A DNA stretch of 45,253 nt from an uncultured Lachnospiraceae bacterium (GCA_910579085.1 CAJTRU010000017.1:13843-59095), one strand, 5' to 3'; counted from the stretch's first letter, positions 24,069 through 33,890 are shown. The notes: generated by a model from the sequence alone, not told the origin. Numbers and translations: made by a program.

Positions 24069-25667
24069 TTAACCCAGAAGGTTGTTTATAAGCCCTTTTA
24101 TTCCTTCTTTTTTATATATTTCTTTATAATATGCAGCTTCCTTCTGTATCAGCCCGTCAATTACCTCTATTCCAAGCAGTTCTACAGGTGCTTTGTCATC
24201 TGTAAGTATATAATTGCCTGGATTATATTTTGAAAGGCTTGCAGATACATGTTCCATAAGCAGGGCAAGTTCCCTGTTTTGTATTGTCCTGGTATTTTCT
24301 TTAAATATATTATACAGGTCTTTATTATTGGAAGCAAATAGTTCCCTGTTTGTGGAATTATCTACATCTATTGTATAAACTTCACTGAATACAGATGAAA
24401 TTGTATCTGAAAGATACTGGTTTATATTTCCGTCACCACTTCCCTGCATATTCATATTTACAACCATTACACCATTTTCAGACAAATGTTCTTTTACAAG
24501 GGTAAAAAATTCAACAGAGGACATCTGGAATGGTATTGTAATATCCTGGTATGCATCTACCATGATAACATCATATTTTTTATCCACAGCATTTAAAAAT
24601 GCCCTGCCATCATATGTTGTTACATTTATATTATCTGGAAGATGGAAGTATTTCCTGGAAAGCTTTGTTATTTTTTCATCAATTTCAACACCTTCAATAT
24701 TTGTACTGCCAAAATATTTCCTGCATTGTAGTGCATATGTGCCTGTTCCCATGCCAAGCACAAGAATATCTGCATTTACAGTACCTGTCATAAGAGGGGC
24801 AGCAAGTGCATAATCATAGTACATACCTGTAAGCCCTTCATCTTTCATATATACAGACTGGACGCCAAACAGTACATTTGTTGAAAGTATTACATTACTG
24901 TTGGATTCTTTGACCTGTAGGTAGTTATAGACAGACTCACCTTCATAGGCAAGCCCGTTTTCCCAGAATGCAAAAGAATTGTCTGTGCCAGTTATACAGC
25001 AGGCTGAAAATATAATAACTGAAACAATAATTCTTTTACAGTGTGTCCTGCTGTTTATAAAATATATAATGCACAATATAGTTAAAATTCCTGCAAATAT
25101 AAGCATTGTAATGCTTGTGCCAACTGCTGGTATTGTTATAAATGTTGGTACAAATGTACCAATAATGCTTCCAATAGTATTAAATGCGTTTAGTGTGCCT
25201 ACGGTTTTGCCACTGTCTTCCAGGCTTTCTACAGAATACCTTGCAAGCGACGGGGTGACAGTGCCAAGCAGGAACAGCGGGAATACAAATATAACCATAC
25301 AGGCTGCAAATGCAGCAATTACAAGGAAATTGCTGTTTACTGTAAATATAAGCAGTGCTGAAATTCCAAGGATAATATATTTTCCAAATACAGGTATAAG
25401 TGCAATCCATAGGGCAGCAGCTAATATTCTTGTATACAGCCTGCCAGGTTCAGGATTTTTATCTGCACTTTTTCCTCCATAAATATTGCCAAGTGCCATA
25501 GCAATCATTATAGTACCTATGATAATAGTCCAGACAATTTGTGAAGAACTGAAATAAGGCGCTAAGAGCCTGCTTGCGCCAAGTTCTACAGCCATAACGG
25601 ACATGCCTGCAAAAAATTCAGTAAGATATAAAAAAAGTTTGTTGTCAAGTATTTTTACTTTAGCCAT
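24069..25667 (-). CDS. Fused MFS-like membrane / spermidine-synthase-like protein
   Basis: This protein has 532 residues from the chosen start. The N-terminal half has about seven hydrophobic spans (AELGASRLLAPYF motif, MIAMALGNIYGGKSADK, FPLFLLGTVTPSLARYS), typical of fused MFS-SpeE proteins. The C-terminal half (about 250-500) is a Rossmann methyltransferase/aminopropyltransferase fold: ILVLGMGTGTYALQ, then EGVEIDEKITKLSRKYF, NVTTYDGRAFLN and YDVIMVDAY. This resembles SpeE, but whether these fusions make spermidine is not established. An upstream ATG (25685) is possible; this one is preferred because GGAG lies about 12 bases before it, though that spacing is long. It is the first gene of an operon with the hybrid kinase. 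Confidence 0.85.
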   Translation of the reverse strand: MAKVKILDNKLFLYLTEFFAGMSVMAVELGASRLLAPYFSSSQIVWTIIIGTIMIAMALGNIYGGKSADKNPEPGRLYTRILAAALWIALIPVFGKYIILGISALLIFTVNSNFLVIAAFAACMVIFVFPLFLLGTVTPSLARYSVESLEDSGKTVGTLNAFNTIGSIIGTFVPTFITIPAVGTSITMLIFAGILTILCIIYFINSRTHCKRIIVSVIIFSACCITGTDNSFAFWENGLAYEGESVYNYLQVKESNSNVILSTNVLFGVQSVYMKDEGLTGMYYDYALAAPLMTGTVNADILVLGMGTGTYALQCRKYFGSTNIEGVEIDEKITKLSRKYFHLPDNINVTTYDGRAFLNAVDKKYDVIMVDAYQDITIPFQMSSVEFFTLVKEHLSENGVMVVNMNMQGSGDGNINQYLSDTISSVFSEVYTIDVDNSTNRELFASNNKDLYNIFKENTRTIQNRELALLMEHVSASLSKYNPGNYILTDDKAPVELLGIEVIDGLIQKEAAYYKEIYKKEGIKGLINNLLG

Positions 25668-25787
25668 TATTACGTATTTCTCCATTTATTTTTATAATAA
25701 GGGTGTTTTGTAATAATTATACCACTTTTTTTAACAATAAAACAGGCCAGTTTAACAAAAATTTAAAAATATGGTAATAAAAGATTA

Positions 25788-25816
25788 TTGATATCCTGGC
25801 GCTAAAGTAATATACT
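25788..25816 (+). promoter_or_regulatory. Promoter of the L,D-transpeptidase gene
   Basis: TTGATA (25788-25793) and TATACT (25811-25816) are separated by exactly 17 bases. The coding start is about 59 bases beyond. The 183 bases between divergent genes hold nothing else noted. Confidence 0.7.
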
Positions 25817-25874
25817 ATTGTACTAGACGGGCTTTAAATTTTTCTGGCAATAAATAATAAAGGGCAGTGTGATT

Positions 25875-27425
25875 ATGAAAAGAAAGAATAAACGGATTCC
25901 AGCAGATAATGAAGCGGCTACTATTGAAAGCACTACTTTGCAGCCTGGCATTAATATAGGCAGTACAACACTTGGCAGGAAGAAGGCAAGAAGAGGCATT
26001 TCTGGAAAATGGTTTTTAATACCTGTTTTTATAATTATAATAGGTATTACCGGGTATTTTGCAGGTGTTGTGTACTATAAGTCGCATTTTTTTAAAGGAA
26101 CAAATGTATATGGTACAGATGTTTCCCAGATGGAAGTGCAGGACTTCGAGGAGGGGCTTACAGACTATTCGCTTAAAATAATACAGAAAGATAAAGATGG
26201 TGTGGAATTTGAAGAAGAATTTTCAAGTGATGCACTTGGTTTGACAGTTTCTTCTACAGATGAACTGGTTAAAATTATAGAGGAACAGAATGAGTGGCTG
26301 TGGCCAATGCAGCACAGTGCAGTATATGCAGGAAGGCCAACATTTATAGGCTGTGATTTAGATAAAATAAAAGAAGTAGTGGGCAGCTTAAGCAATATGC
26401 AGAAGGAGAATATTACCAGGCCAAAAGATGCTTATATATCTGGTTATAAAAAGGGCAAGGGATATGAGATTATTAGCGAAACAAATGGCAATGAACTTGA
26501 CGCACCTGCTGTTATTAAAGCTGTTGAAAGTGCAGTTAAAGGCTTAAAGACAGAGATAAACTGTGAAGAACTTGGGCTGTATAAAAAACCAGATATTTCT
26601 TCTGGTGACAAGAAACTTAACAAACTGCTTAAAAAGCTAAATAAATACACAAGTACAGATATTACGTATGAATTTGGTGACAATACAGAGGTACTGGACG
26701 GGGATACAATTAATAAATGGATTTCTGTTAAAAATGGCAAAGTAAAAATTGATGAAAATGCTGTGTCAGAGTTTGTTGCCTCTATCAGGAGGAAATACGA
26801 TACAATTTTCCGTCCACGCAAATTTAAAACAAGCTATGGTGAAACAATTACAATAGCAGAAGGTGATTATGGCTGGTGGATGAATACCCCGCAGGAGATA
26901 AAGGAACTTACAAAGCTGGTAAAGAAGGGCAAGCAGGGCAAAAGAACGCCTTGTTATTACCAGACTGCTGACAGGTATGGCAAACGTGATTATGGTGATA
27001 CTTATGTGGAGATAAATCTTACAGCACAGCATGTTATATTATATAAGGATGGCAAAATGGTACTTGAAACAGATTGTGTTACAGGTAACAGCGCACGTGG
27101 TTTTGATACACCAGCAGGGGTTTATGGCATTACATATAAACAGCGTGACGCTACATTAAATGGTGAGAATTATTCTACCCCTGTAAACTACTGGATGCCA
27201 TTTAATAAAAATATAGGCCTGCATGATGCTGGCTGGAGAAGCTCATTTGGTGGTGAACTTTATAAAACAAACGGTTCACATGGATGTGTAAACCTTCCGC
27301 CAGACAAGGCAAGGCAGATATATGATATAATACAGACAGGAACCCCGGTAATATGTTATAACCTGCCTGGTACAAAGAGTGGTGATATTGCAAAAGCCAC
27401 TAGCAAGGAGAAGAAAAACACATAG
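25875..27425 (+). CDS. L,D-transpeptidase (YkuD) with PG-binding-4 domain
   Basis: This 516-residue protein makes 3-3 cross-links in peptidoglycan or attaches proteins to it. It has a cytoplasmic N-terminus, one membrane anchor (about 44-66, FLIPVFIIIIGITGYFAGVVYY), and a long outside region of the PG_binding_4 type (about 75-350, NVYGTDVSQMEVQDFEEGL...). A YkuD domain (about 370-505) has VEINLTAQHVILYKDGKMV, TGNSARGFDTPAGVYGI, IGLHDAGWR and the catalytic SHGCVNLP with His469 and Cys471. All key residues are present. ATG 25875 is chosen over GTG 25869, which would leave only about 3-4 bases to the AAGGG ribosome site. It has its own promoter and a terminator shared with the convergent glycosyltransferase gene. 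Confidence 0.93.
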   Translation: MKRKNKRIPADNEAATIESTTLQPGINIGSTTLGRKKARRGISGKWFLIPVFIIIIGITGYFAGVVYYKSHFFKGTNVYGTDVSQMEVQDFEEGLTDYSLKIIQKDKDGVEFEEEFSSDALGLTVSSTDELVKIIEEQNEWLWPMQHSAVYAGRPTFIGCDLDKIKEVVGSLSNMQKENITRPKDAYISGYKKGKGYEIISETNGNELDAPAVIKAVESAVKGLKTEINCEELGLYKKPDISSGDKKLNKLLKKLNKYTSTDITYEFGDNTEVLDGDTINKWISVKNGKVKIDENAVSEFVASIRRKYDTIFRPRKFKTSYGETITIAEGDYGWWMNTPQEIKELTKLVKKGKQGKRTPCYYQTADRYGKRDYGDTYVEINLTAQHVILYKDGKMVLETDCVTGNSARGFDTPAGVYGITYKQRDATLNGENYSTPVNYWMPFNKNIGLHDAGWRSSFGGELYKTNGSHGCVNLPPDKARQIYDIIQTGTPVICYNLPGTKSGDIAKATSKEKKNT

Positions 27426-27482
27426 CATAATCTTATTAAAACAATCCTTAAAAACACATATTTGGACATTTTAAAATTAAAC

Positions 27483-27524
27483 AGCCAGCAGCATTAGCGG
27501 ATATTTCCATTAATGCTGCTGGCT
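27483..27524. terminator. Two-way terminator between L,D-transpeptidase and glycosyltransferase genes
   Basis: AGCCAGCAGCATTA (27483-27496) and its exact complement (27511-27524) form a 14-bp stem with a 14-base loop. TGTGTTTT follows on the plus strand and TGTTTAATTT on the minus strand. Confidence 0.85.
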
Positions 27525-27530
27525 TGTGTT

Positions 27531-28499
27531 TTATAAAAGCATTTTTATTATTTCCTGGAACTCTGGTTTGCTGCTGTTTTTTAAAACCATACATGCAGCA
27601 GGAATTTGCATTATATCTGGATAAAGGTTCTTAACACTTGAAATTATAATTCCATAAATTTCATTATCAAGTTTTCCAAATGTTTTTTCATAGTTAATAA
27701 TAAATGTAATATATTGTATTATAAACTGTTCATCATGCCAGGCTGCAATTTCTTGAGGTATTTTTCTTGAACGTATTTCCTCAATAAGCATTAATGAAAT
27801 ACTAAGGAAATCTATTCTTTGTTCTGGCGTATTGTTTTTGGAAACAGAAGTACCTGATATTATATGGTGGTACAATACCTTTCCTGATATATAAACTTTC
27901 TGGCAGTAAATCTTTACAAGATGGCTGAAAAAAATATCCTCATATAATGTATTTTCTGGAAAGAATATATTATTTTCCAGAATAAAGTCTTTAAGGTATA
28001 ATTTGTTCCATACAGCATCATTTATATCTTTATTAAGAAAGTTAATGCGTTTATCCATATCCGTTATATCAAAAATTCTATCCTGTATTGCATTTTGGAT
28101 ATTATCCCTGGTATAATGGCTCTGGCGTACAGACTGGCATACTGCAAGGTCACAGCCGTTATTATATGCAGCATTGTATAATATTTCAAACATATCTGGT
28201 TCACAGATATCGTCATCATCCACAAAACCTATATATGGTGCAGAAGCGTATGAAATGCCTGTATTCCTTGCACAGCCAGCTTTGCCATTCTCTGTACAGT
28301 TTATTAATAAAACGGAGTCTGGGTATGCCTGCTCCCATTTACATAATAATTCATATGAATTATCTGTAGAAGCATCATTTACCAGTATAATTTCTAAAGC
28401 ATCAATGCCTATGGACTGGCTGGTAAGTGACTCCATGCATTTATCTATTGTTTTCTCTACATTATAACATGGGATTATAATGCTTGCTTTTTTATTCAT
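27531..28499 (-). CDS. Family 2 glycosyltransferase
   Basis: This 322-residue GT-A fold enzyme has SIIIPCYNVEKTIDKCMESL at the N-terminus, VNDASTDNSYELL for nucleotide-sugar binding, NGKAGCARNTGISYA, and the metal-binding FVDDDDICEPDM (Asp cluster near 92-97). A catalytic-region NTLYEDIFFSHL follows (ED motif, about 180). No membrane segment is seen. It would transfer a sugar to a surface polysaccharide or lipid carrier, but no polysaccharide cluster lies nearby, so the acceptor is unknown. Its ATG lies about 20 bases after the ABC-F stop, with an AAAGGA ribosome site, so the two are cotranscribed. The functional link is unclear. Confidence 0.9.
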   Translation of the reverse strand: MNKKASIIIPCYNVEKTIDKCMESLTSQSIGIDALEIILVNDASTDNSYELLCKWEQAYPDSVLLINCTENGKAGCARNTGISYASAPYIGFVDDDDICEPDMFEILYNAAYNNGCDLAVCQSVRQSHYTRDNIQNAIQDRIFDITDMDKRINFLNKDINDAVWNKLYLKDFILENNIFFPENTLYEDIFFSHLVKIYCQKVYISGKVLYHHIISGTSVSKNNTPEQRIDFLSISLMLIEEIRSRKIPQEIAAWHDEQFIIQYITFIINYEKTFGKLDNEIYGIIISSVKNLYPDIMQIPAACMVLKNSSKPEFQEIIKMLL

Positions 28500-28519
28500 T
28501 TATTGTCCTTTCTTTGCTA

Positions 28520-30460
28520 TTACAATGTATCTGACAGGGCTTCCCACTGTTCCATAAGTTCTTCAAGCCTGTTTCCATTGGCTTCATGTTCTTTTGAAAG
28601 TTCCTGTAGTAATTGTATATTTGTGCCATTGGCTGGTTCTGAAAGTTGTAAGTCTATTTCTGCATTACGTTTTTCGAGCTGTTCTATTTCGGTTTCAGTT
28701 TTTTTCAGTTCACTTTCTATTTTGCGCAGCCTTGCCTGTTCTTCTTTCTGCTGCTGCCAGCTAGCCTTATTGTTATATGCCTGGCTGGTGTCTGCACTAT
28801 CACAGGAAGCCGCCTGTACAGGCATGGAAAGCTGTGCCCTTTCTGCATCATCTTTTTTCTCAAGATAATAATCATAGTTGCCAGGATAGTTTACTATCTG
28901 CTGTTGTGTAAGGTTTAGTATCCTTGACGCAGTAGTGTTTATAAAGTACCTGTCATGTGATACATATAAAATAGTACCTTCAAAGTTATTAATTGCGTGT
29001 TCCAGTATTTCCTTGGAGTCAATATCAAGGTGGTTTGTAGGCTCATCCAGCAGCAGGAAATTAGCATCTGAAAGCATAAGTTTTGCCAGTGATACACGTC
29101 CCCTTTCGCCGCCGCTTAAGTTTTTAACCTGTTTAAATACATCATCATTAGTAAAAAGAAAAGCAGCAAGTACATTGCGTACCTGTGTATTATTCATATC
29201 AGGGTATGTATCCTGTATTTCTTCAAATAATGTTTTTTCTGGATGAAGCACCTGGTGTTCCTGGTCATAATATGCTATCTGTACATTAGTGCCAAACTTT
29301 ACCTGTCCATCAAAATCTTTACCAGCTCCAGACATCTCCATAAGTATTTTAAGTATAGTGGTTTTGCCAGTGCCATTATCACCAATTATTGCAACATGTT
29401 CGCCCCTTTTAATTTCAAAACTGATATCTGAAAAGAGCTGGTGGCTGCCATAACTTTTAGAAAGCCCCTTTACTGAGAGCACATCATTGCCACTTTGTAT
29501 ACGTGGTTTAAAAAGAAGGTTCATTTTGGTGTTTTCTTCCACAGGCTTGTCTATACGCTCAATCTTATCAAGCATTTTTTCACGGCTTTCTGCCCTTTTA
29601 ATTGATTTTTCACGGTTAAACGACTTTAGTTTTGCAATAACTTCTTCCTGGTGTTTTATTTCAGCCTGCTGGTTAAGGTACTGTTTCATAAGTGCTTCCA
29701 TTACCGCTTGTTTTTTTCTGGAATATTCTGTATAATTTCCTTGGAATACACTGCATCTTGTCTGTTTTAATTCTATTATCTTTGTTGCAATTTTGTCAAG
29801 GAAATACCTGTCATGCGCAACAACAAGCACAGCACCTTTATAATTTGCAAGGTATCCTTCAAGCCACTGGAGTGAATTCATGTCCAGGTGGTTTGCTGGC
29901 TCATCAAGTATAACCAGGTCTGGTTTTTTAAGAAGCATCATTGCAAGGGCAACCCTTGTCTTTTCGCCACCAGAGAGTGACTGTACAGGCTGTCCGAAAT
30001 CTTGTTCACTAAATCCAAGCCCTTTAAGCACACCTGTAATTTCACTTTCATATGAATAACCCCCAAGCTGTTCAAAACGGTGCCTTGCCTGGTCATATTG
30101 TTTAATAAGTGCCTCAAGCCCTTTACCCTTTGTACTGTCCATCTGTACAGAAAGTTCATCAAGACGTCTGCCTAGTTCTTCAACTTCAGGACGTGCACCA
30201 TGCATTTCATCTAAAATGCTTTTGCCAGAACTGTATTCCTGGTTCTGTGCAAAATATCCTACGGAAATACCTTTAGAAATAATAACTTCCCCGCTGTCAG
30301 CTTCAAGTTCATTCATTATGATTTTAACCAGGGTTGACTTGCCAGAACCGTTTATTCCTACTATAGCGGCTTTTTCATTATCATTTATATGGAAAGATAT
30401 ATCATTTAAAATAATATCTGTTAAAAAAGATTTGGTAATATGGCTGCATTGTAAAATCAT
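28520..30460 (-). CDS. ABC-F family ATPase (Uup/YdiF-like)
   Basis: This 646-residue soluble protein has two ABC ATPase modules and no membrane domain. Module 1 has Walker A GINGSGKST, signature LSGGEKTR and Walker B LVILDEPANHLD. Module 2 has Walker A GDNGTGKTT, signature LSGGERGR and Walker B LLLDEPTNHLD. Between them lies the ribosome-interacting linker (about 230-310, rich in K/E/R, with a helix MKQYLNQQAEIKHQEEVI). A C-terminal coiled coil (about 570-640) follows. ABC-F proteins act on the ribosomal E site as translation factors or antibiotic-protection proteins. The linker here is not obviously of the extended resistance type, so a housekeeping role is more likely. The start follows GAGGAA by 6 bases, and the GT2 gene follows in the operon. 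Confidence 0.93.
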   Translation of the reverse strand: MILQCSHITKSFLTDIILNDISFHINDNEKAAIVGINGSGKSTLVKIIMNELEADSGEVIISKGISVGYFAQNQEYSSGKSILDEMHGARPEVEELGRRLDELSVQMDSTKGKGLEALIKQYDQARHRFEQLGGYSYESEITGVLKGLGFSEQDFGQPVQSLSGGEKTRVALAMMLLKKPDLVILDEPANHLDMNSLQWLEGYLANYKGAVLVVAHDRYFLDKIATKIIELKQTRCSVFQGNYTEYSRKKQAVMEALMKQYLNQQAEIKHQEEVIAKLKSFNREKSIKRAESREKMLDKIERIDKPVEENTKMNLLFKPRIQSGNDVLSVKGLSKSYGSHQLFSDISFEIKRGEHVAIIGDNGTGKTTILKILMEMSGAGKDFDGQVKFGTNVQIAYYDQEHQVLHPEKTLFEEIQDTYPDMNNTQVRNVLAAFLFTNDDVFKQVKNLSGGERGRVSLAKLMLSDANFLLLDEPTNHLDIDSKEILEHAINNFEGTILYVSHDRYFINTTASRILNLTQQQIVNYPGNYDYYLEKKDDAERAQLSMPVQAASCDSADTSQAYNNKASWQQQKEEQARLRKIESELKKTETEIEQLEKRNAEIDLQLSEPANGTNIQLLQELSKEHEANGNRLEELMEQWEALSDTL

Positions 30461-30584
30461 GGAAATTCCTCATTTCTATATAAAAATTTTGAATAATTAA
30501 TTATAAACTAATATATAAAAAAAGGCAAACCGGAGGCATGTTTTTGCACGCATTGCCCTATATTAACCTGCCGGGCAGCACATA

Positions 30585-30636
30585 AAGCCCATATGTCCCA
30601 AAAGAAACTTATATTTCTTCTGTTACATATGGGCTT
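30585..30636 (-). terminator. Terminator of the C39-like peptidase gene
   Basis: AAGCCCATATGT (30585-30596) pairs exactly with 30625-30636, and an inner AAGAAA/TTTCTT helix adds to it. It lies just past the peptidase stop (30656). The T-run is short. Confidence 0.55.
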
Positions 30637-30655
30637 AAATGCTGGCACTGTTGTT

Positions 30656-31573
30656 CTACAAGGAATATCCCCATAAATTACGCACTTGGGACATTATTTT
30701 GCTAATAGGCCATGTTTTGCTGCTGTTTTCTTTACTATTAGGGTCATTTACAATTATATTGCCATTACTGTCTGTGCCTGACAGTACTATAAAATGTCCT
30801 GTTGTTGTAAAATCTCCTGGGCCCATGCTGCATATTATTGGATTTCCTGAGTCTAGCCAGTTTAATATGCTTTCTTCCTGGAATGGGACTTCATTGTAAT
30901 TTAACCCAATTTTACTTGCACCATAGGTCATTAAATCCCATGAAGAACCAGAACCTTTTACATAAAAACCATTATCCTCTGCCATTTCTGCAACCCTGTA
31001 AGGGTTCCACCTGGTTTTGCCAGAAAGCCCGCATTGTACCATAGAGAGGCAGGTTGGGCCGCATCCTGTTACAGCTATAAAATCACCGCCGTAATTTTTA
31101 TATCCCCATCTTTTATCCCATTGCAGGAAAAGAGGAATTCCATCTGTATTTACATCTTTTTTAATATTAATCTTTACATTTTTGTCTTTATAATTTTTAT
31201 AATCCAGTACAAAGTCTTTTGTTTCTGGATGTTTTTCAAAAAGAGTAACCAGGCTTTCAGGATAATTTTCTTCTCTAAGCTGGTTAATTAAATCATTCTT
31301 TCCAGTACTAGAAATAATTTCAGAAGTATAATTTTCACTGTCTGTATTATTATGGCTGTTTATTAAATCAAAAATAACACTTGAAAAACCTTTTGAAATA
31401 ATTATGCACATAATTATAAACAGTAATATTACTAAAATACTGGTAATTCTGCGGAATTTTTTTCTCTTTTTATGTTTTTTGTTGTAATTTCTCCGTGCAG
31501 GCATCCGTGTATTGTCCTTATTATAATTATTGTACGAAGCAAGGGTGCTGCTGTTTATAACCATTTTATCCAT
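30656..31573 (-). CDS. Membrane-anchored C39-like cysteine peptidase
   Basis: Of 305 residues, 1-40 are basic and cytoplasmic and about 42-62 form a membrane anchor (RITSILVILLFIIMCIIIS). The outside region ends in a Peptidase_C39_2 domain (about 145-305): IPLFLQWDKRWGYKNYGG, catalytic Cys171 in TGCGPTCLSMV, His260 in TTTGHFIVLSG and Asp277 in IIVNDPNS. The catalytic triad is complete. Stand-alone C39-like proteins occur widely in Clostridia and probably cut peptides at the cell surface; the export and bacteriocin-leader function of transporter-fused C39 domains does not apply here. The start has GGAAGG about 10 bases upstream. It is monocistronic. Confidence 0.88.
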   Translation of the reverse strand: MDKMVINSSTLASYNNYNKDNTRMPARRNYNKKHKKRKKFRRITSILVILLFIIMCIIISKGFSSVIFDLINSHNNTDSENYTSEIISSTGKNDLINQLREENYPESLVTLFEKHPETKDFVLDYKNYKDKNVKINIKKDVNTDGIPLFLQWDKRWGYKNYGGDFIAVTGCGPTCLSMVQCGLSGKTRWNPYRVAEMAEDNGFYVKGSGSSWDLMTYGASKIGLNYNEVPFQEESILNWLDSGNPIICSMGPGDFTTTGHFIVLSGTDSNGNIIVNDPNSKENSSKTWPISKIMSQVRNLWGYSL

Positions 31574-31743
31574 AAATCTGTACCTTCCTTTATTATTATT
31601 ACAGGGAAATAACTGTTATAAATATATTACCATATAATAAAGATTTATCTTTCAAGATAGTCTTATAAAAAGCTTATGATTTTCTTAAAATTTACAAATA
31701 TATATAATATAACCAGGTATATATTTTTATATAAGATACGTAG

Positions 31744-32397
31744 CTACGCCATATTGCCAAGATACCATATTACAAGCGGGAGGTTTAAATGGGCTTCTAT
31801 AAAACTGCCTGCCGCTAAAAGAACCAGGTATACCAGTATAAATGGAAGCTGCTGCATTGCAAGTTTCCCTCTCCTGGGTTTAGGTGAATAGCTGTATGTG
31901 TTTTCAAATGATGGATTAGTTATACATTCTATAAATTCATTATGGAAATTGTCACAATGTGCAACCAGCATAAGGTAAACAGGTATAAAGAGCAGTACCT
32001 GTGGGCATAAAAAGAAAAAAAAGCGGATTATTCCAGGTATTCCATGAAGTATAATATTAAATGCGAGCAAAAGCCCATTAGTAAATCCTGTATAAAGTGA
32101 AAATGCGCAATAGTAATATGTCCAGATATTAGTAAGTGAAAACAGGTATACCAGTACCAGGAGTTTTATATTTCTTTTAAGGGCAAGAAGGAATATATCA
32201 GATTTTTCTATGTCCAGTCCAGGCAGGTTGTTAATAGTTTCGTTATAAATTGTAATCAGGGGTGAATATAAATTTTCTTTTAATAAATGTCCAGTTATAC
32301 ATCCAGCTATAATTCCAGCTATGGCAAAAAACAATGTTATTTTACATGGTACAGGAAGTTTTCTGTGCATACTAGTATTTTTTGGGATAGATTTCAT
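31744..32397 (-). CDS. spoIIM: SpoIIM-like membrane protein
   Basis: This 217-residue protein has five to six hydrophobic spans: about 20-40, 74-92, 100-118, 120-140 and a last one near 185-205. The central SLTNIWTYYYCAFSLYTGFTNGLLLAF...HGIPGII and the glycine/proline pattern before the last span agree with SpoIIM. With SpoIID and SpoIIP, SpoIIM drives septal peptidoglycan removal during engulfment of the forespore. The other two are not in the window, as is usual since spoIIM is often unlinked. GGAGG lies 5 bases before the ATG. The sequence is quite diverged (few charged residues between spans), so a SpoIIM-family protein of other function is possible. Confidence 0.65.
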   Translation of the reverse strand: MKSIPKNTSMHRKLPVPCKITLFFAIAGIIAGCITGHLLKENLYSPLITIYNETINNLPGLDIEKSDIFLLALKRNIKLLVLVYLFSLTNIWTYYYCAFSLYTGFTNGLLLAFNIILHGIPGIIRFFFFLCPQVLLFIPVYLMLVAHCDNFHNEFIECITNPSFENTYSYSPKPRRGKLAMQQLPFILVYLVLLAAGSFIEAHLNLPLVIWYLGNMA

Positions 32398-32666
32398 TAA
32401 ACCTCCGCAGGATTTTTATAAAATCCAGATTATTTGTTCATATATAAATATGGGACAATCATATAATTTATGTATAAAACTTTTAAAAGAAATTTAATGT
32501 AAAATATTTTTGTAACGTTTTGTCAAATGCAGGAAACATAAAATGATTGGAAGTATAATTTGTCGCAGCATTTTAATTGAACAGGAATGTATTCTGCATT
32601 ATTCTTTTATTAGCTTCAAAATTTATGTGGATTTTGCAATATGCAGGGACACAGAAAGGAATTTAT

Positions 32667-33890
32667 ATGAAAAAATTATTTGTTACAGGCATTATTTATA
32701 TTTGTCTTTTTATATTACTGGTAGCAGGTATTTTTAATCTTGGAAAGAATTTTAATGAAAATATTTCACAGAGTGATGAAGTGGCTGTTACGGCAGAGGA
32801 TATACCAGATAGCAATGTAGAAAGCACAGAAGTTCCAGAAGAAACAGATAAATTAGAAACAGAAAAAATGGAAGACAAAGTGATTGTAAAAGGTGATATT
32901 TCAGAAGATGTTACCCCGTTTAATTATAATACTACAGCGGACAAATACCTGCTTGATTTATGCTATGCAAGTTTATGTGATATGAAGGACAGGAAGTGTA
33001 TAAGTAAGGAAGTTTCAAGCAGCTATAATAAAAAAACAGATATTACAACATTCAAGATTACACTGGATGAGGAGGCAGAAAATGTATCTGGCCACAAAAT
33101 AACAGCAGATGATTTGCTGTTTAATTATTATTTGCGGGCAGATACAGGATATACAGAAGACGGGGGGATATCTGCGCTCCCAGTGGCAGGAATTCAGGAG
33201 TACAGGTATGGTACTAGGAATATTACATCAATTAAAAAGAAAATAGCCAAAAAATTAAAAAAGCCTGATAAGAGGACAGCTTTTCTTATAAGAAAACATA
33301 TTATAAGGCCAGTACTCGAAAAAGAATATGAATGGGTATGTTCCCTTTATAAACAAGAAACATATGATTATATAACAGACAAGTACCCACGCAAAAAAGA
33401 TTTATTTGTTTATTTTTTTGCATATGGGACAAATTATAAGACAAAAGGCAAGAAAGCTGAAAAAGTTATAAATGATGTGATTAAGTCTTATGGTTCTGAT
33501 TATAATAAACTTGGAAAAGTCACAGGCGAAAATTATAAAAAACAGGCTGAGGGCATTGCATTAAATGTTATACAGTCAGATAAAAAGTTTAAGTTCCATA
33601 CTATGAATATAAGCGGGATAAAAAAACTGGATGATTATACAATAAGCATTGATGTAAAGGGAAACAGGAAACGTGGCTACATTAATAAGCTTGGAAGCAT
33701 GTACATAGTATCAATGGAAAACTGGGGAAACAGGGCACTATTTAATGGCACAGACCAGTTTGGCTTTAAACGTGGCAAAGCAGGTAATATATTAAAAGGA
33801 AAGAAGATTGCAGAAGATGAAACAGGAAATTATACAATACAGGAAATAACAGATGGAGTGTATACACTTCAAAAACGGGAAGAAAAGTAA
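32667..33890 (+). CDS. Half-length SBP_bac_5-like membrane-anchored protein
   Basis: This 407-residue protein has an N-terminal membrane anchor (KKLFVTGIIYICLFILLVAGIF) without a lipobox. A Glu/Thr-rich stretch (about 45-80) follows, then features of the first part of a peptide/nickel-binding protein: NYNTTADKYLLDLCYASLCD, TTFKITLDEEA..SGHKITADDLLFNYYLRAD, LPVAGIQEYRYGT, and later KKLDDYTISIDVKGN and YIVSMENWG. Family members are about 550 residues with a second lobe that is missing here, so it may be a truncated or specialised binding protein. No permease or ATPase genes are adjacent. The chosen ATG follows AAAGGA by 7 bases; an earlier ATG at 32577 lacks a ribosome site. Confidence 0.6.
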   Translation: MKKLFVTGIIYICLFILLVAGIFNLGKNFNENISQSDEVAVTAEDIPDSNVESTEVPEETDKLETEKMEDKVIVKGDISEDVTPFNYNTTADKYLLDLCYASLCDMKDRKCISKEVSSSYNKKTDITTFKITLDEEAENVSGHKITADDLLFNYYLRADTGYTEDGGISALPVAGIQEYRYGTRNITSIKKKIAKKLKKPDKRTAFLIRKHIIRPVLEKEYEWVCSLYKQETYDYITDKYPRKKDLFVYFFAYGTNYKTKGKKAEKVINDVIKSYGSDYNKLGKVTGENYKKQAEGIALNVIQSDKKFKFHTMNISGIKKLDDYTISIDVKGNRKRGYINKLGSMYIVSMENWGNRALFNGTDQFGFKRGKAGNILKGKKIAEDETGNYTIQEITDGVYTLQKREEK

